In this document: positions 1 through 5,687 of the stretch, one piece after another
Layout of the letters: every line of letters starts with the position of its first letter
Numbering within the stretch: position 1 is the first letter of the stretch
Assembly: GCA_946479915.1 (NCBI GenBank)
Contig: CAMLHR010000022.1
Location: 1-10,563, forward strand
Direction of reading: 5' to 3'
DNA length: 10,563 nt
Source of the DNA: an uncultured Lysobacter sp.
GTDB taxonomy: Bacteria; Pseudomonadota; Gammaproteobacteria; Xanthomonadales; Xanthomonadaceae
Position numbers and translations under genes: made by a program
The notes under the pieces: generated by a model
Told to the model about the DNA's origin: nothing
Databases searched by the model: none
Seen by the model: only the letters and a program-made list of their open reading frames with translations

Positions 1-192
1 CTCGAGCACGCGTCTGGCGCGGCGCCCGAACACGGCGTCGAAGTCGCGCAGCTTGCCGGTGTAGTCCAGCCCGAAGCGCGGCCACAGCTCGTCGAACGCG
101 CGCTGCTGCGCCGGGGTGAAGCGGCCCTGCCGCAGCACGAAGCTGCGGATCCGTCGCGCGCCCTCCGTCGCGGTGAAGGGCTTGGGCAGCAT
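1..192 (-). CDS. trmB: tRNA (guanine-N7-)-methyltransferase, N-terminal part (runs off the left edge)
   Basis: TrmB makes 7-methylguanosine at position 46 of tRNA variable loops, using S-adenosylmethionine in the cytoplasm. Only the first 64 codons are in the window. They read [20 protein letters not shown] at the start, then [20 protein letters not shown], and end in VLE just before the expected SAM-binding glycine motif. The stretch '[26 protein letters not shown]' is what I remember as typical of proteobacterial TrmB; the catalytic domain lies outside. The ATG (192-190) overlaps the thiG stop in a TGATG arrangement, so translation is probably coupled to thiG. thiG directly followed by trmB is common in Xanthomonadaceae as I recall. 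Identification is by remembered similarity, not a search. Confidence 0.93.
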   Translation of the reverse strand, partial: MLPKPFTATEGARRIRSFVLRQGRFTPAQQRAFDELWPRFGLDYTGKLRDFDAVFGRRARRVLE

Positions 193-995
193 CAGCCGAC
201 CAGGCCGTCGATCGGCGAGGACGCGCTCGCATGGCGCCGGCGCGGGATCCGCCCGGCCAGGAACGCATCGCGCCCGGCCTCCACGGCCAGCCGCATCGCG
301 CGCGCCATGCGCACCGGGTCGCGCGCGCCGGCGATCGCGGTGTTCATCAGCACGCCGTCGCAGCCGAGTTCCATCGCGATGGCGGCGTCGGACGCGGTGC
401 CCACGCCTGCGTCCACGATGATCGGCACCTGCGCGTTCTCGACGATCTCCAGCAGGTTCCAGCGGTTCTGGATGCCCAGCCCGGAGCCGATCGGCGCGGC
501 CAGCGGCATGACCGCGACGCAGCCGATGGCCTCCAGGCGCTTGGCCAGGACGGGGTCGTCGCTGGTGTAGACCATGACGTCGAACCCGTCCGCGACCAGC
601 GTCTCCGCCGCGGCGAGCGTCTGCACGACATCCGGGAAGAGCGTCTTGCGGTCGCCGAGCACCTCGAGCTTGACCAGCTTGTGGCCGTCGAGCAGTTCGC
701 GGGCCAGCCGGCAGGTGCGCACGGCCTCGTCGGCGGTGTAGCAGCCCGCGGTGTTCGGCAGGATCGTGTAGCGGTCCGGCGGCAGGACGTCGAGCAGGTT
801 CGGCTCGTCCGGATCCTGGCCGATGTTCGTGCGCCGGATGGCGACCGTGACGATCTCGGCGCCGGCGGCCTCGGTGGCCTGGCGGGTCTGTTCGAGGTCC
901 GTGAACTTGCCGGTGCCGGTCAGCAGCCGGGAGCGATAACGTCGGCCCGCGACGACCAGCGCGTCGTCGGACCCGTGTGCGTGGGGGGCTTGCAT
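192..995 (-). CDS. thiG: Thiazole synthase ThiG
   Basis: ThiG forms the thiazole phosphate moiety of thiamine from 1-deoxy-D-xylulose 5-phosphate, dehydroglycine and the sulfur carried by ThiS thiocarboxylate. It is a cytoplasmic TIM-barrel enzyme. The 267-residue product has the family's usual length. Visible motifs are [10 protein letters not shown] (22-31), [12 protein letters not shown] (49-60), the LVKLEVLGD block (107-115) whose K109 matches the lysine that forms the imine with the sugar phosphate, and the phosphate-binding [20 protein letters not shown] region. The ATG at 995 follows thiS by 38 bp and has no clear Shine-Dalgarno sequence. The stop overlaps the trmB start by one base. 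The C-terminal tail is basic and serine-rich, as in relatives. Confidence 0.96.
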   Translation of the reverse strand: MQAPHAHGSDDALVVAGRRYRSRLLTGTGKFTDLEQTRQATEAAGAEIVTVAIRRTNIGQDPDEPNLLDVLPPDRYTILPNTAGCYTADEAVRTCRLARELLDGHKLVKLEVLGDRKTLFPDVVQTLAAAETLVADGFDVMVYTSDDPVLAKRLEAIGCVAVMPLAAPIGSGLGIQNRWNLLEIVENAQVPIIVDAGVGTASDAAIAMELGCDGVLMNTAIAGARDPVRMARAMRLAVEAGRDAFLAGRIPRRRHASASSPIDGLVG

Positions 996-1033
996 GCGTG
1001 CATGGTACCAAGCGTTCGCCGCGCCCTCCGGCG

Positions 1034-1261
1034 TCAGCCGCCGCCCAGCGCGTGCACGACCTCCACGCGGTCGCCCGCCTCAAGGACACGGACGCCGTGC
1101 GCGCCGCGCGGCACGATCTCGCGGTTGACCTCGGCGGCCACGCGCCGGCCGGCCAGGCCTTCGCGTTCCAGCAGGGCGGCCACCGTCGTGCCGCGCGGCA
1201 CCGCGCGGGGCGCGTCGTTGAAGCGGATGTCGATCGTCTCGCGGGTCGTGTCGCCGGCCAT
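1034..1261 (-). CDS. thiS: Sulfur carrier protein ThiS
   Basis: ThiS is a small ubiquitin-fold protein. Its C-terminal glycine is adenylated and converted to a thiocarboxylate that donates sulfur to ThiG. I chose the ATG at 1261, giving 75 residues starting [20 protein letters not shown]; the frame is open further upstream, but the extra residues are not ThiS-like. Features seen are the beta-strand start (IDIRFN), the [10 protein letters not shown] helix, [25 protein letters not shown] and the terminal Gly-Gly needed for activation. It is the first gene of the thiS-thiG-trmB run. No TPP riboswitch fits in the 79 bp upstream: I see no thi-box-like sequence. A TACAAT -10-like hexamer at 1273-1268 would start transcription at or next to the ATG. 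Confidence 0.93.
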   Translation of the reverse strand: MAGDTTRETIDIRFNDAPRAVPRGTTVAALLEREGLAGRRVAAEVNREIVPRGAHGVRVLEAGDRVEVVHALGGG

Positions 1262-1267
1262 GCACGC

Positions 1268-1273
1268 ATTGTA
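1268..1273 (-). promoter_or_regulatory. Possible -10 element for thiS (TACAAT), implying a leaderless transcript
   Basis: Read on the minus strand, TACAAT matches the sigma70 -10 consensus in five of six positions and ends 6 bp before the thiS ATG, so transcription would begin at or next to the start codon. I see no ribosome binding site before this ATG, which fits. No convincing -35 lies 16-18 bp further upstream. This is inference from a single hexamer. Confidence 0.3.
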
Positions 1274-1340
1274 GTTGCCGGCGGCGCCCGGGCCATGGAA
1301 CGATGGGCCTCCATTCGCACCCGTATCGAGAGCCCACCGC

Positions 1341-3227
1341 ATGAAGCGCACCCGCCGTCCCCTCCGCACCCTGCTGGCCGCCGCGCTGGCGCTGGCCGCA
1401 GTGCCGGCCGTTGCCGACGACACGTTCTCCGACACGATCTTCTTCGGCGACAGCCTGACCGACGCGGGCCGCTACCGCGGCGCGCTGGTGCTCGGCTTCG
1501 GGCCGGACGGCGCCATCATCGGGCGCTTCACCACGAACCCGGACATGATCTGGGCGGAATACCTCGCCGACTTCTATGGCGGCAACGCCGCGCCGGTCGG
1601 CTACGGCGTGTGCACCGCGGCGGGATGCGCGACGGTCGAGACCGGCCTGCCGACCGGCGACAACTACGCCACCGGCGGCGCGCGCAACGGCGTGGACGGC
1701 ACCAGCGACCTGGCCCCGGGCCTGGGCGTGCCGGTGCCGTCGATCCTCACCCAGGTCGAGACCTACCTCGCGGCTACCGGCGGCACCGCCGATCCGGACG
1801 CGCTGTACACCGTTTGGGGCGGCAGCAACGACATGTTCGCGATCGCCGGCGGCGCGCCCGCCGCGGAAACGATGGCTGGCGCCGTGGGCGCGCAGGTGAC
1901 CGCAATCGGCATGCTGCAGGCCGCGGGCGCGCGCTACGTGCTGATGCCGAACGTGCCGGACCTCGGGCTCACCCCGTCGTTCCTCGCGTCGGGGCAGGGC
2001 CCGACGGGCACGCTGCTGGCGTCCACGTACAACGACGCCCTGTTCGACGCACTGGCCGGTGCGGGCCTCCGGGTCATTCCGGTGGACGTCTTCAGCCTGA
2101 TCCAGGAAATCACGGCGGATCCCGGCACGTACGGCTTCACGAACGTCACCGGCACGGCCTGCCTGCCGGAGTTCACCGCGTCGTCGCTGACCTGCAACCC
2201 GGGCAACTTCGCCAGTCCCGACGCGCCCGACACGTATGCGTTCGCCGACGGCGTGCACCCGACCGGCGCGGCGCACGAGATCATCGCGGACCTGGCGGTG
2301 GGCATGATCGAGGGGCCGCGGCAGATCGCGGTGCTGCCGCATTCGGCCGCGATGGTCGGCCGCGCGCGCGCCGCGCGCGTCTCGGCGCGCGCCGCGGGCC
2401 GGGCGGGCGGCGAGGGCCTGCAGTGGTGGGCCGACGCGCGCGGCGACTTCCAGCGTTACGAGCGCGGCGACGCGTACGACGGCGCGGGACCGACGGTCAC
2501 CGTCGGCGTGGACCGCGCGGAAGGCAACGTGGTGTTCGGCGCGTTCGCCGGCTTCGGCCGCCAGGACCTCGACTGGGGCCTGCGCCGCGGCAGCTTCGAG
2601 CAGGACGACGCCACCGTGGGTGCCTACCTCGGCTGGTCCGGTGACGGCCCCTGGGCGAACGGCCAGCTGAGCTGGACCCGCCTGGTCTACGACATCGCGC
2701 GCGAAGTGCAGCTCGGCCCGGCCACGCGCGTCCACCGCGGCTCGCCGGGCGGCACCAACCTCACCGTCGGCATCGATGCCGGCTGGACCTTCGGCGAGGG
2801 CGCGCTGCGGCACGGTCCCGTGCTGGCGGTGCTGTCGCAGCAGGTCGAAGTGGACGGCTACGCCGAGGACAACCTGTCGTCGAGCGCGCTGGCGTACCCC
2901 GACCAGTCCTTCGACTCGCTGATCGGCAGCGTCGGCTGGCAGGCCAGCTACGTCGCCGGCGCGGCGCTGCAGCCCTATGCGCGCGTGACCCTGGACCGCC
3001 AGTTCGAGGACGCCGCGGAGCAGGCCTTCGCCCAGGCGCTGTCCATCCCCGGGTCGCTCCCCTACGCGGTGCCGGGCCTGGAGCTGGACGACCGGTACGG
3101 CACGGTGACCTTCGGTGCGCGCACCCACCTGTTCGGCATGGACGCCAACCTCGGCGCCAGCACCACCGTCAGCCAGGGCAGCGGGACCGACGCCACGGTG
3201 TTCGTGACACTGGGCAAGGGCTTCTGA
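1341..3227 (+). CDS. GDSL-family esterase/lipase autotransporter (EstA-like)
   Basis: Likely an outer-membrane-anchored serine esterase that hydrolyses ester or acyl-lipid substrates at the cell surface. The product is 628 residues. Residues 1-25 form a signal peptide (basic MKRTRRPLR, an Ala/Leu core, AVA before DD). The SGNH/GDSL passenger spans about 30-330: [10 protein letters not shown] with nucleophile S38, block II glycines in NYATGGAR (109-116), block III GSND (161-164), and block V DGVH (303-306) giving D303 and H306. Four passenger cysteines (C91, C96, C274, C285) could form disulfides. An Ala/Arg/Gly-rich linker (about 338-358) leads to a C-terminal region (about 360-628) with alternating aromatic beta-strands and a terminal phenylalanine, as in autotransporter barrels. 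I took the ATG at 1341 because it places the signal peptide at the N-terminus. It is divergent from thiS. The substrate cannot be told from sequence. Confidence 0.9.
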   Translation: MKRTRRPLRTLLAAALALAAVPAVADDTFSDTIFFGDSLTDAGRYRGALVLGFGPDGAIIGRFTTNPDMIWAEYLADFYGGNAAPVGYGVCTAAGCATVETGLPTGDNYATGGARNGVDGTSDLAPGLGVPVPSILTQVETYLAATGGTADPDALYTVWGGSNDMFAIAGGAPAAETMAGAVGAQVTAIGMLQAAGARYVLMPNVPDLGLTPSFLASGQGPTGTLLASTYNDALFDALAGAGLRVIPVDVFSLIQEITADPGTYGFTNVTGTACLPEFTASSLTCNPGNFASPDAPDTYAFADGVHPTGAAHEIIADLAVGMIEGPRQIAVLPHSAAMVGRARAARVSARAAGRAGGEGLQWWADARGDFQRYERGDAYDGAGPTVTVGVDRAEGNVVFGAFAGFGRQDLDWGLRRGSFEQDDATVGAYLGWSGDGPWANGQLSWTRLVYDIAREVQLGPATRVHRGSPGGTNLTVGIDAGWTFGEGALRHGPVLAVLSQQVEVDGYAEDNLSSSALAYPDQSFDSLIGSVGWQASYVAGAALQPYARVTLDRQFEDAAEQAFAQALSIPGSLPYAVPGLELDDRYGTVTFGARTHLFGMDANLGASTTVSQGSGTDATVFVTLGKGF

Positions 3228-3240
3228 CCTGCCTTAAACT
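3211..3240 (+). promoter_or_regulatory. Candidate sigma70 promoter for tRNA-Gly
   Basis: TGGGCA (3211-3216, four of six to the -35 consensus) and TAAACT (3235-3240, four of six to -10) are separated by 18 bp. The -10 ends 8 bp before the mature tRNA, and the discriminator is GC-rich, as is usual for stable-RNA promoters. The -35 lies inside the last codons of the esterase gene. Support is positional and by consensus only; the tRNA could also be read through from the esterase. Confidence 0.35.
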
Positions 3241-3248
3241 GGACGGCC

Positions 3249-3322
3249 GCGGGTGTAGTTCAATGGTAGAACTGCAGCTTCCCAAGCTGCTAACGTGGGT
3301 TCGATTCCCATCACCCGCTCCA
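3249..3322 (+). tRNA. glyU: tRNA-Gly, anticodon CCC
   Basis: The sequence folds as a complete 74-nt tRNA. The 7-bp acceptor stem is GCGGGTG with CACCCGC, followed by a T discriminator and an encoded CCA (3320-3322). The D-arm contains GTAGTTCAATGGTAGAAC. The anticodon stem GCAGC/GCTGC (3274-3278, 3286-3290) closes the 7-nt loop TTCCCAA, with anticodon CCC at 3281-3283. The T-arm carries GGTTCGATTCC. It closely resembles E. coli glyU as I remember it. It reads GGG glycine codons, which are used in this high-GC genome. It lies 21 bp after the esterase stop and 34 bp before the RimB-like gene. Confidence 0.97.
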
Positions 3323-3337
3323 ATCCGGTCGCACCAC

Positions 3338-3350
3338 GTTCCCGAGGAAC
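3338..3350 (+). promoter_or_regulatory. Ribosome binding site inside a small hairpin, upstream of the RimB-like gene
   Basis: GAGGAA (3344-3349) lies 7 bp before the ATG at 3357 and is a strong Shine-Dalgarno sequence. It is also part of a perfect inverted repeat, GTTCC (3338-3342) and GGAAC (3346-3350) around a CGA loop, so a 5-bp stem could mask it in the RNA. The hairpin sits just 15 nt after the 3' end of the tRNA. The RBS is secure; a regulatory role for the hairpin is inference. Confidence 0.5.
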
Positions 3351-3356
3351 CGCGCC

Positions 3357-3797
3357 ATGGCGATCGTTGTCGGCTGGCGCGAGTGGGTGTCGCTTCCCGC
3401 GCTGGGCATCCCGGCGATCCGCGCCAAGGTCGACACCGGCGCCCGTAGCTGCGCGTTGCACGTGGACACCCAGTGGCGCTTCACCGAAGGCGGGGCGCCC
3501 TGGGTCGGGTTCACGCTGACAACCGGCGACCTGGACGGCCCGGCGCGCGGCACCGCGATCGAGGGCGCCGCGCCGTTGCTCGAGGAGCGCGAGGTCACCG
3601 ACTCCGGCGGCCATCGCACGCGCCGCGCCTTCCTGCGCACGCGCCTGTCGCTGGCGGGTGTCGAACGCGAGGTGGAGGTCAACCTCGCCGAGCGCCGCGG
3701 CATGCGCTTCCCCATGCTGCTCGGCCGCACCGCCCTCGCCGGCGCGTTCACGGTCGATCCCGCAGGCTCCTTCCTCGTGTCCGGGGCACCCGAATGA
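3357..3797 (+). CDS. Retropepsin-like 'ATP-dependent zinc protease' family protein (RimB-like)
   Basis: This 146-residue protein belongs to the family annotated as ATP-dependent zinc protease (Pfam Zn_protease, PF05618), which structurally resembles retroviral aspartic proteases. The family signature [13 protein letters not shown] is at residues 23-35, with the Asp-Thr-Gly triad at 26-28. The second half has [17 protein letters not shown] (113-129), a conserved block of the family. In Pseudomonas fluorescens the RimB protein encoded beside rimK belongs to this type and is reported to act with RimK in modifying ribosomal protein S6, as I recall. Here it overlaps rimK by 4 bp (ATGA), so the two are surely cotranslated. 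The start is fixed by GAGGAA 7 bp upstream. I see no signal peptide, so it is probably cytoplasmic. The substrate is inferred from context. Confidence 0.85.
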   Translation: MAIVVGWREWVSLPALGIPAIRAKVDTGARSCALHVDTQWRFTEGGAPWVGFTLTTGDLDGPARGTAIEGAAPLLEEREVTDSGGHRTRRAFLRTRLSLAGVEREVEVNLAERRGMRFPMLLGRTALAGAFTVDPAGSFLVSGAPE

Positions 3798-4750
3798 AGC
3801 TCGCGATCCTGTCGCGCAACGGCAAGCTGTACTCGACCCGCCGCCTGGTGGAAGCCGCGCGCGACGCGGGCCACAGCGTGCGCGTGCTCGATCCCCTGCG
3901 CTGCTACATGCGCATCAGCACCGACGGGTTCGCGATGCACTACCGCGGCAAGCCGCTGAGCGGCTACCAGGCGGTCATCCCGCGCATCGGCGCCTCGGTG
4001 ACGCGCTACGGCACCGCGGTGCTGCGCCAGTTCGAGCTGATGGGCAGCTTCACGCCCAACCCGTCCGACGCGATCCTGCGCGCGCGCGACAAGCTGCGCT
4101 GCCACCAGCTGCTCGCGGCGCAGGGCCTGGGCCTGCCGGTGACGGTGTTCGGCGACAACCCGGACGACACGCACGACCTGCTGTCGCTGCTCGGGCCGCC
4201 GCCGCACGTCGTCAAGCTCAACGAGGGCACCCAGGGCGCCGGGGTGATGCTGACCGAGAAGCCGTCCGCGTCGCGCAGCGTGATCGAGGCGCTGCGCGGC
4301 CTGTACGCGAACTTCCTGGTGCAGGAGTACATCGGCGAGGCGAAGGGCGCGGACCTGCGCTGCTTCGTGGTGGGCGGCCGGGTGGTCGCGGCGATGCGCC
4401 GGCAGGCGCCGAAGGGCGACTTCCGTTCCAACCTGCACCGCGGCGGGAAGGCGCGCGCGGTCGCCGCGACGGCGGCGGAACAGGACACGGCGGTCCGCGC
4501 GGCACGGCTGCTCGGGCTGGGCGTCTGCGGCGTGGACCTGATCCGGTCCAAGCGCGGTCCGCTGATCCTCGAGGTCAACGCCTCGCCCGGCCTGGAGGGC
4601 ATCGAGGGCGCGACCGGCGTGGACATCGCGGCGGCGATCGTCGCCTACGTCGCCGGCCGGCACGAGCGCCGGGTCGCCCGCATCCGCCCGACCCGGCTCA
4701 AGCTCCCGCGGGTCCGGCCGGGCCTGCCGCCGAGCATGGCGAGACACTAG
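3794..4750 (+). CDS. rimK: Ribosomal protein S6 glutamate ligase RimK
   Basis: RimK is an ATP-grasp ligase that adds glutamate residues to the C-terminus of ribosomal protein S6 (RpsF). The 318-residue product matches E. coli RimK closely as I remember it: [14 protein letters not shown] at the start, LDPLRCYM (32-39), AVIPRIG (60-66), RARDKLRC (96-103), [13 protein letters not shown] (139-151), LVQEYIGEA (175-183), [12 protein letters not shown] (207-218) and [14 protein letters not shown] (258-271). K100 and K141 would bind ATP, and D248, E260 and N262 would coordinate magnesium. I chose the ATG at 3794, overlapping the previous stop; the frame is open far upstream, but that part is a shadow of the protease gene. 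The last 28 residues form an Arg/Pro-rich basic tail, longer than in E. coli. A terminator lies 120 bp downstream. Confidence 0.95.
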   Translation: MKLAILSRNGKLYSTRRLVEAARDAGHSVRVLDPLRCYMRISTDGFAMHYRGKPLSGYQAVIPRIGASVTRYGTAVLRQFELMGSFTPNPSDAILRARDKLRCHQLLAAQGLGLPVTVFGDNPDDTHDLLSLLGPPPHVVKLNEGTQGAGVMLTEKPSASRSVIEALRGLYANFLVQEYIGEAKGADLRCFVVGGRVVAAMRRQAPKGDFRSNLHRGGKARAVAATAAEQDTAVRAARLLGLGVCGVDLIRSKRGPLILEVNASPGLEGIEGATGVDIAAAIVAYVAGRHERRVARIRPTRLKLPRVRPGLPPSMARH

Positions 4751-4771
4751 GAAAATCAACGGGTTGCGGCG

Positions 4772-4805
4772 CTTAACGCCCCCTTAATCGGCCCCGGCGT
4801 AGCTT
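4772..4805 (+). promoter_or_regulatory. Tandem CTTAA repeat (11-bp period) with a weak -10: candidate response-regulator promoter
   Basis: CTTAAC at 4772-4777 and CTTAAT at 4783-4788 form a direct repeat with 11-bp periodicity, the geometry at which OmpR/PhoB-class response regulators bind as head-to-tail dimers. TAGCTT (4800-4805) follows at the distance of a -10 box, with no -35 consensus, as is common at activated promoters. The AT-rich repeat stands out in a GC-rich background. Transcription would start near 4811. A ColR/ColS-type pair is encoded just downstream, but nothing here shows which regulator binds. Confidence 0.35.
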
Positions 4806-4811
4806 AGGCCG

Positions 4812-4910
4812 GACCGAAGTCCTGCAGCTTTCCGGAGCGAAGCAGATTACGGTAATCGGGGTAACTCTTTGGCCCAGCGCGGCGCCCGTCGCGTCTGGGC
4901 CTTCCTTTGT
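4812..4910 (+). ncRNA. Possible small RNA between rimK and colR
   Basis: This 99-bp stretch lies between a candidate promoter and an intrinsic terminator and has no convincing reading frame. It contains a CTGC...GCAG stem (4822-4844), the perfect inverted repeat GATTA-CGG-TAATC (4845-4857), a nearby second GGTAA (4860-4864), an unpaired AACTCTTT tract, and the terminator stem. That layout (structured 5' part, short linker, strong terminator) suits a Hfq-type small RNA. Alternatively it is just the 3' untranslated region of rimK. I do not recognise it as a named RNA family. Confidence 0.3.
4871..4910 (+). terminator. Rho-independent terminator after rimK / the candidate small RNA
   Basis: GGCCCAG (4871-4877) pairs perfectly with CTGGGCC (4895-4901). 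Inside, CGCG (4878-4881) pairs with CGCG (4890-4893), leaving one bulged T and an 8-nt loop. The stem is followed directly by TTCCTTTGT (4902-4910), a pyrimidine tract that is T-rich for this genome. It would end the rimB-like/rimK transcript or a small RNA, and it separates them from colR. Confidence 0.75.
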
Positions 4911-4929
4911 CCGCCGCAGGCGCCGGCGC

Positions 4930-4957
4930 GCGCTCACGGAGCGCCGCGGCGGCGCTC
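4930..4957 (+). promoter_or_regulatory. Overlapping alternative hairpins upstream of the colR-like gene
   Basis: GCGCTC (4930-4935) pairs with GAGCGC (4939-4944) around ACG. The same middle segment, extended as GAGCGCC (4939-4945), pairs with GGCGCTC (4951-4957) around GCGGC. The two stems cannot form at once. If the colR mRNA begins upstream this could act as a switch; if it begins after 4957 the repeats could only work as DNA sites. CAGAAT at 4961-4966 is a possible -10, with no -35. Confidence 0.3.
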
Positions 4958-4993
4958 TGGCAGAATCCCGGTGGCCTCCCGAATGGACACGCC

Positions 4994-5677
4994 ATGCGCA
5001 TCCTCGTGATCGAAGACAACCAGGACATCGCCGCCAACCTCGGCGACTACCTCGAGGACCGCGGGCACACCGTCGACTTCGCTGCGGACGGCGTGACGGG
5101 GCTGCACCTGGCGGTCGTGCACGATTTCGACGCCGTGGTGCTGGACCTGAGCCTGCCGGGCCTGGACGGCCTGGAGGTCTGCCGCAAGCTGCGCAACGAG
5201 GCGCGCAAGCAGACGCCGGTCCTGATGCTCACCGCACGCGACTCCCTGGACAACAAGCTGGCCGGCTTCGACTCCGGCGCGGACGACTACCTCATCAAGC
5301 CCTTCGCGCTGGAGGAGGTGGAGGTCCGGCTCAACGCGCTGGCGCGGCGCGGCCGGGGCGTGCAGACCCGGGTGCTCAACGTCGGCGACCTGGAATACAA
5401 CCTCGACACGCTCGAGGTGCGGCGCGACGGGAAACTGCTGCAGCTCAACCCGACCGCGCTGAAGATCCTGCAGGCGCTGATGGAAGCCTCGCCCGCGGTG
5501 GTGACCCGGCAGGAGCTCGAGACCCGGGTCTGGGGCGAGGAACTGCCCGATTCCGACTCGCTGCGCGTGCACATCCATGGCCTGCGCGCCGTGGTGGACA
5601 AGCCGTTCGGGACCCAGATGATCCAGACCCGGCACGGCATCGGCTACCGCATCGCGGCGCCCGACGGCGGCAGCTGA
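4994..5677 (+). CDS. colR: ColR-like two-component response regulator (OmpR/PhoB family)
   Basis: This is a cytoplasmic DNA-binding response regulator, 227 residues, of standard OmpR-family length. The receiver domain (1-118) has acidic E7 and D8, phosphoacceptor D51 in VVLDLSLPGLDG, T80 and K102 (LIKPFA). The winged-helix domain (about 130-222) has LNPTALKILQAL, VVTRQELETRVWG, SDSLRVHIHGLRAVVDKPF and the closing HGIGYRI. The DSDSLR and LR.V.DKPF features recall ColR of Pseudomonas and Xanthomonas, which controls envelope and metal-stress genes. I chose the ATG at 4994 because the receiver begins there; only a weak TGGA lies upstream. The kinase gene starts 10 bp after its stop. The ColR name rests on remembered similarity. 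Confidence 0.85.
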   Translation: MRILVIEDNQDIAANLGDYLEDRGHTVDFAADGVTGLHLAVVHDFDAVVLDLSLPGLDGLEVCRKLRNEARKQTPVLMLTARDSLDNKLAGFDSGADDYLIKPFALEEVEVRLNALARRGRGVQTRVLNVGDLEYNLDTLEVRRDGKLLQLNPTALKILQALMEASPAVVTRQELETRVWGEELPDSDSLRVHIHGLRAVVDKPFGTQMIQTRHGIGYRIAAPDGGS

Positions 5678-5687
5678 GGGAAGCGGC

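Noticed and set aside
1262..1340. A TPP riboswitch upstream of thiS
   Set aside because: The gap is only 79 bp and shows no thi-box-like sequence, so an aptamer is not supported.
2354..2400. A CG-alternating tract that might be a Z-DNA-forming or repeat element
   Set aside because: It lies in the reading frame as the Ala/Arg-rich linker between passenger and barrel, and is explained by codon choice at high GC.
977..2644. A 555-codon plus-strand frame overlapping thiS and the esterase
   Set aside because: It is out of frame with the esterase, antisense to thiS and made of Arg-rich low-complexity sequence.
1080..3128. A 682-codon open frame on the minus strand opposite the esterase gene
   Set aside because: The translation is compositionally biased and shows no domain, while the plus strand encodes a clear GDSL autotransporter.
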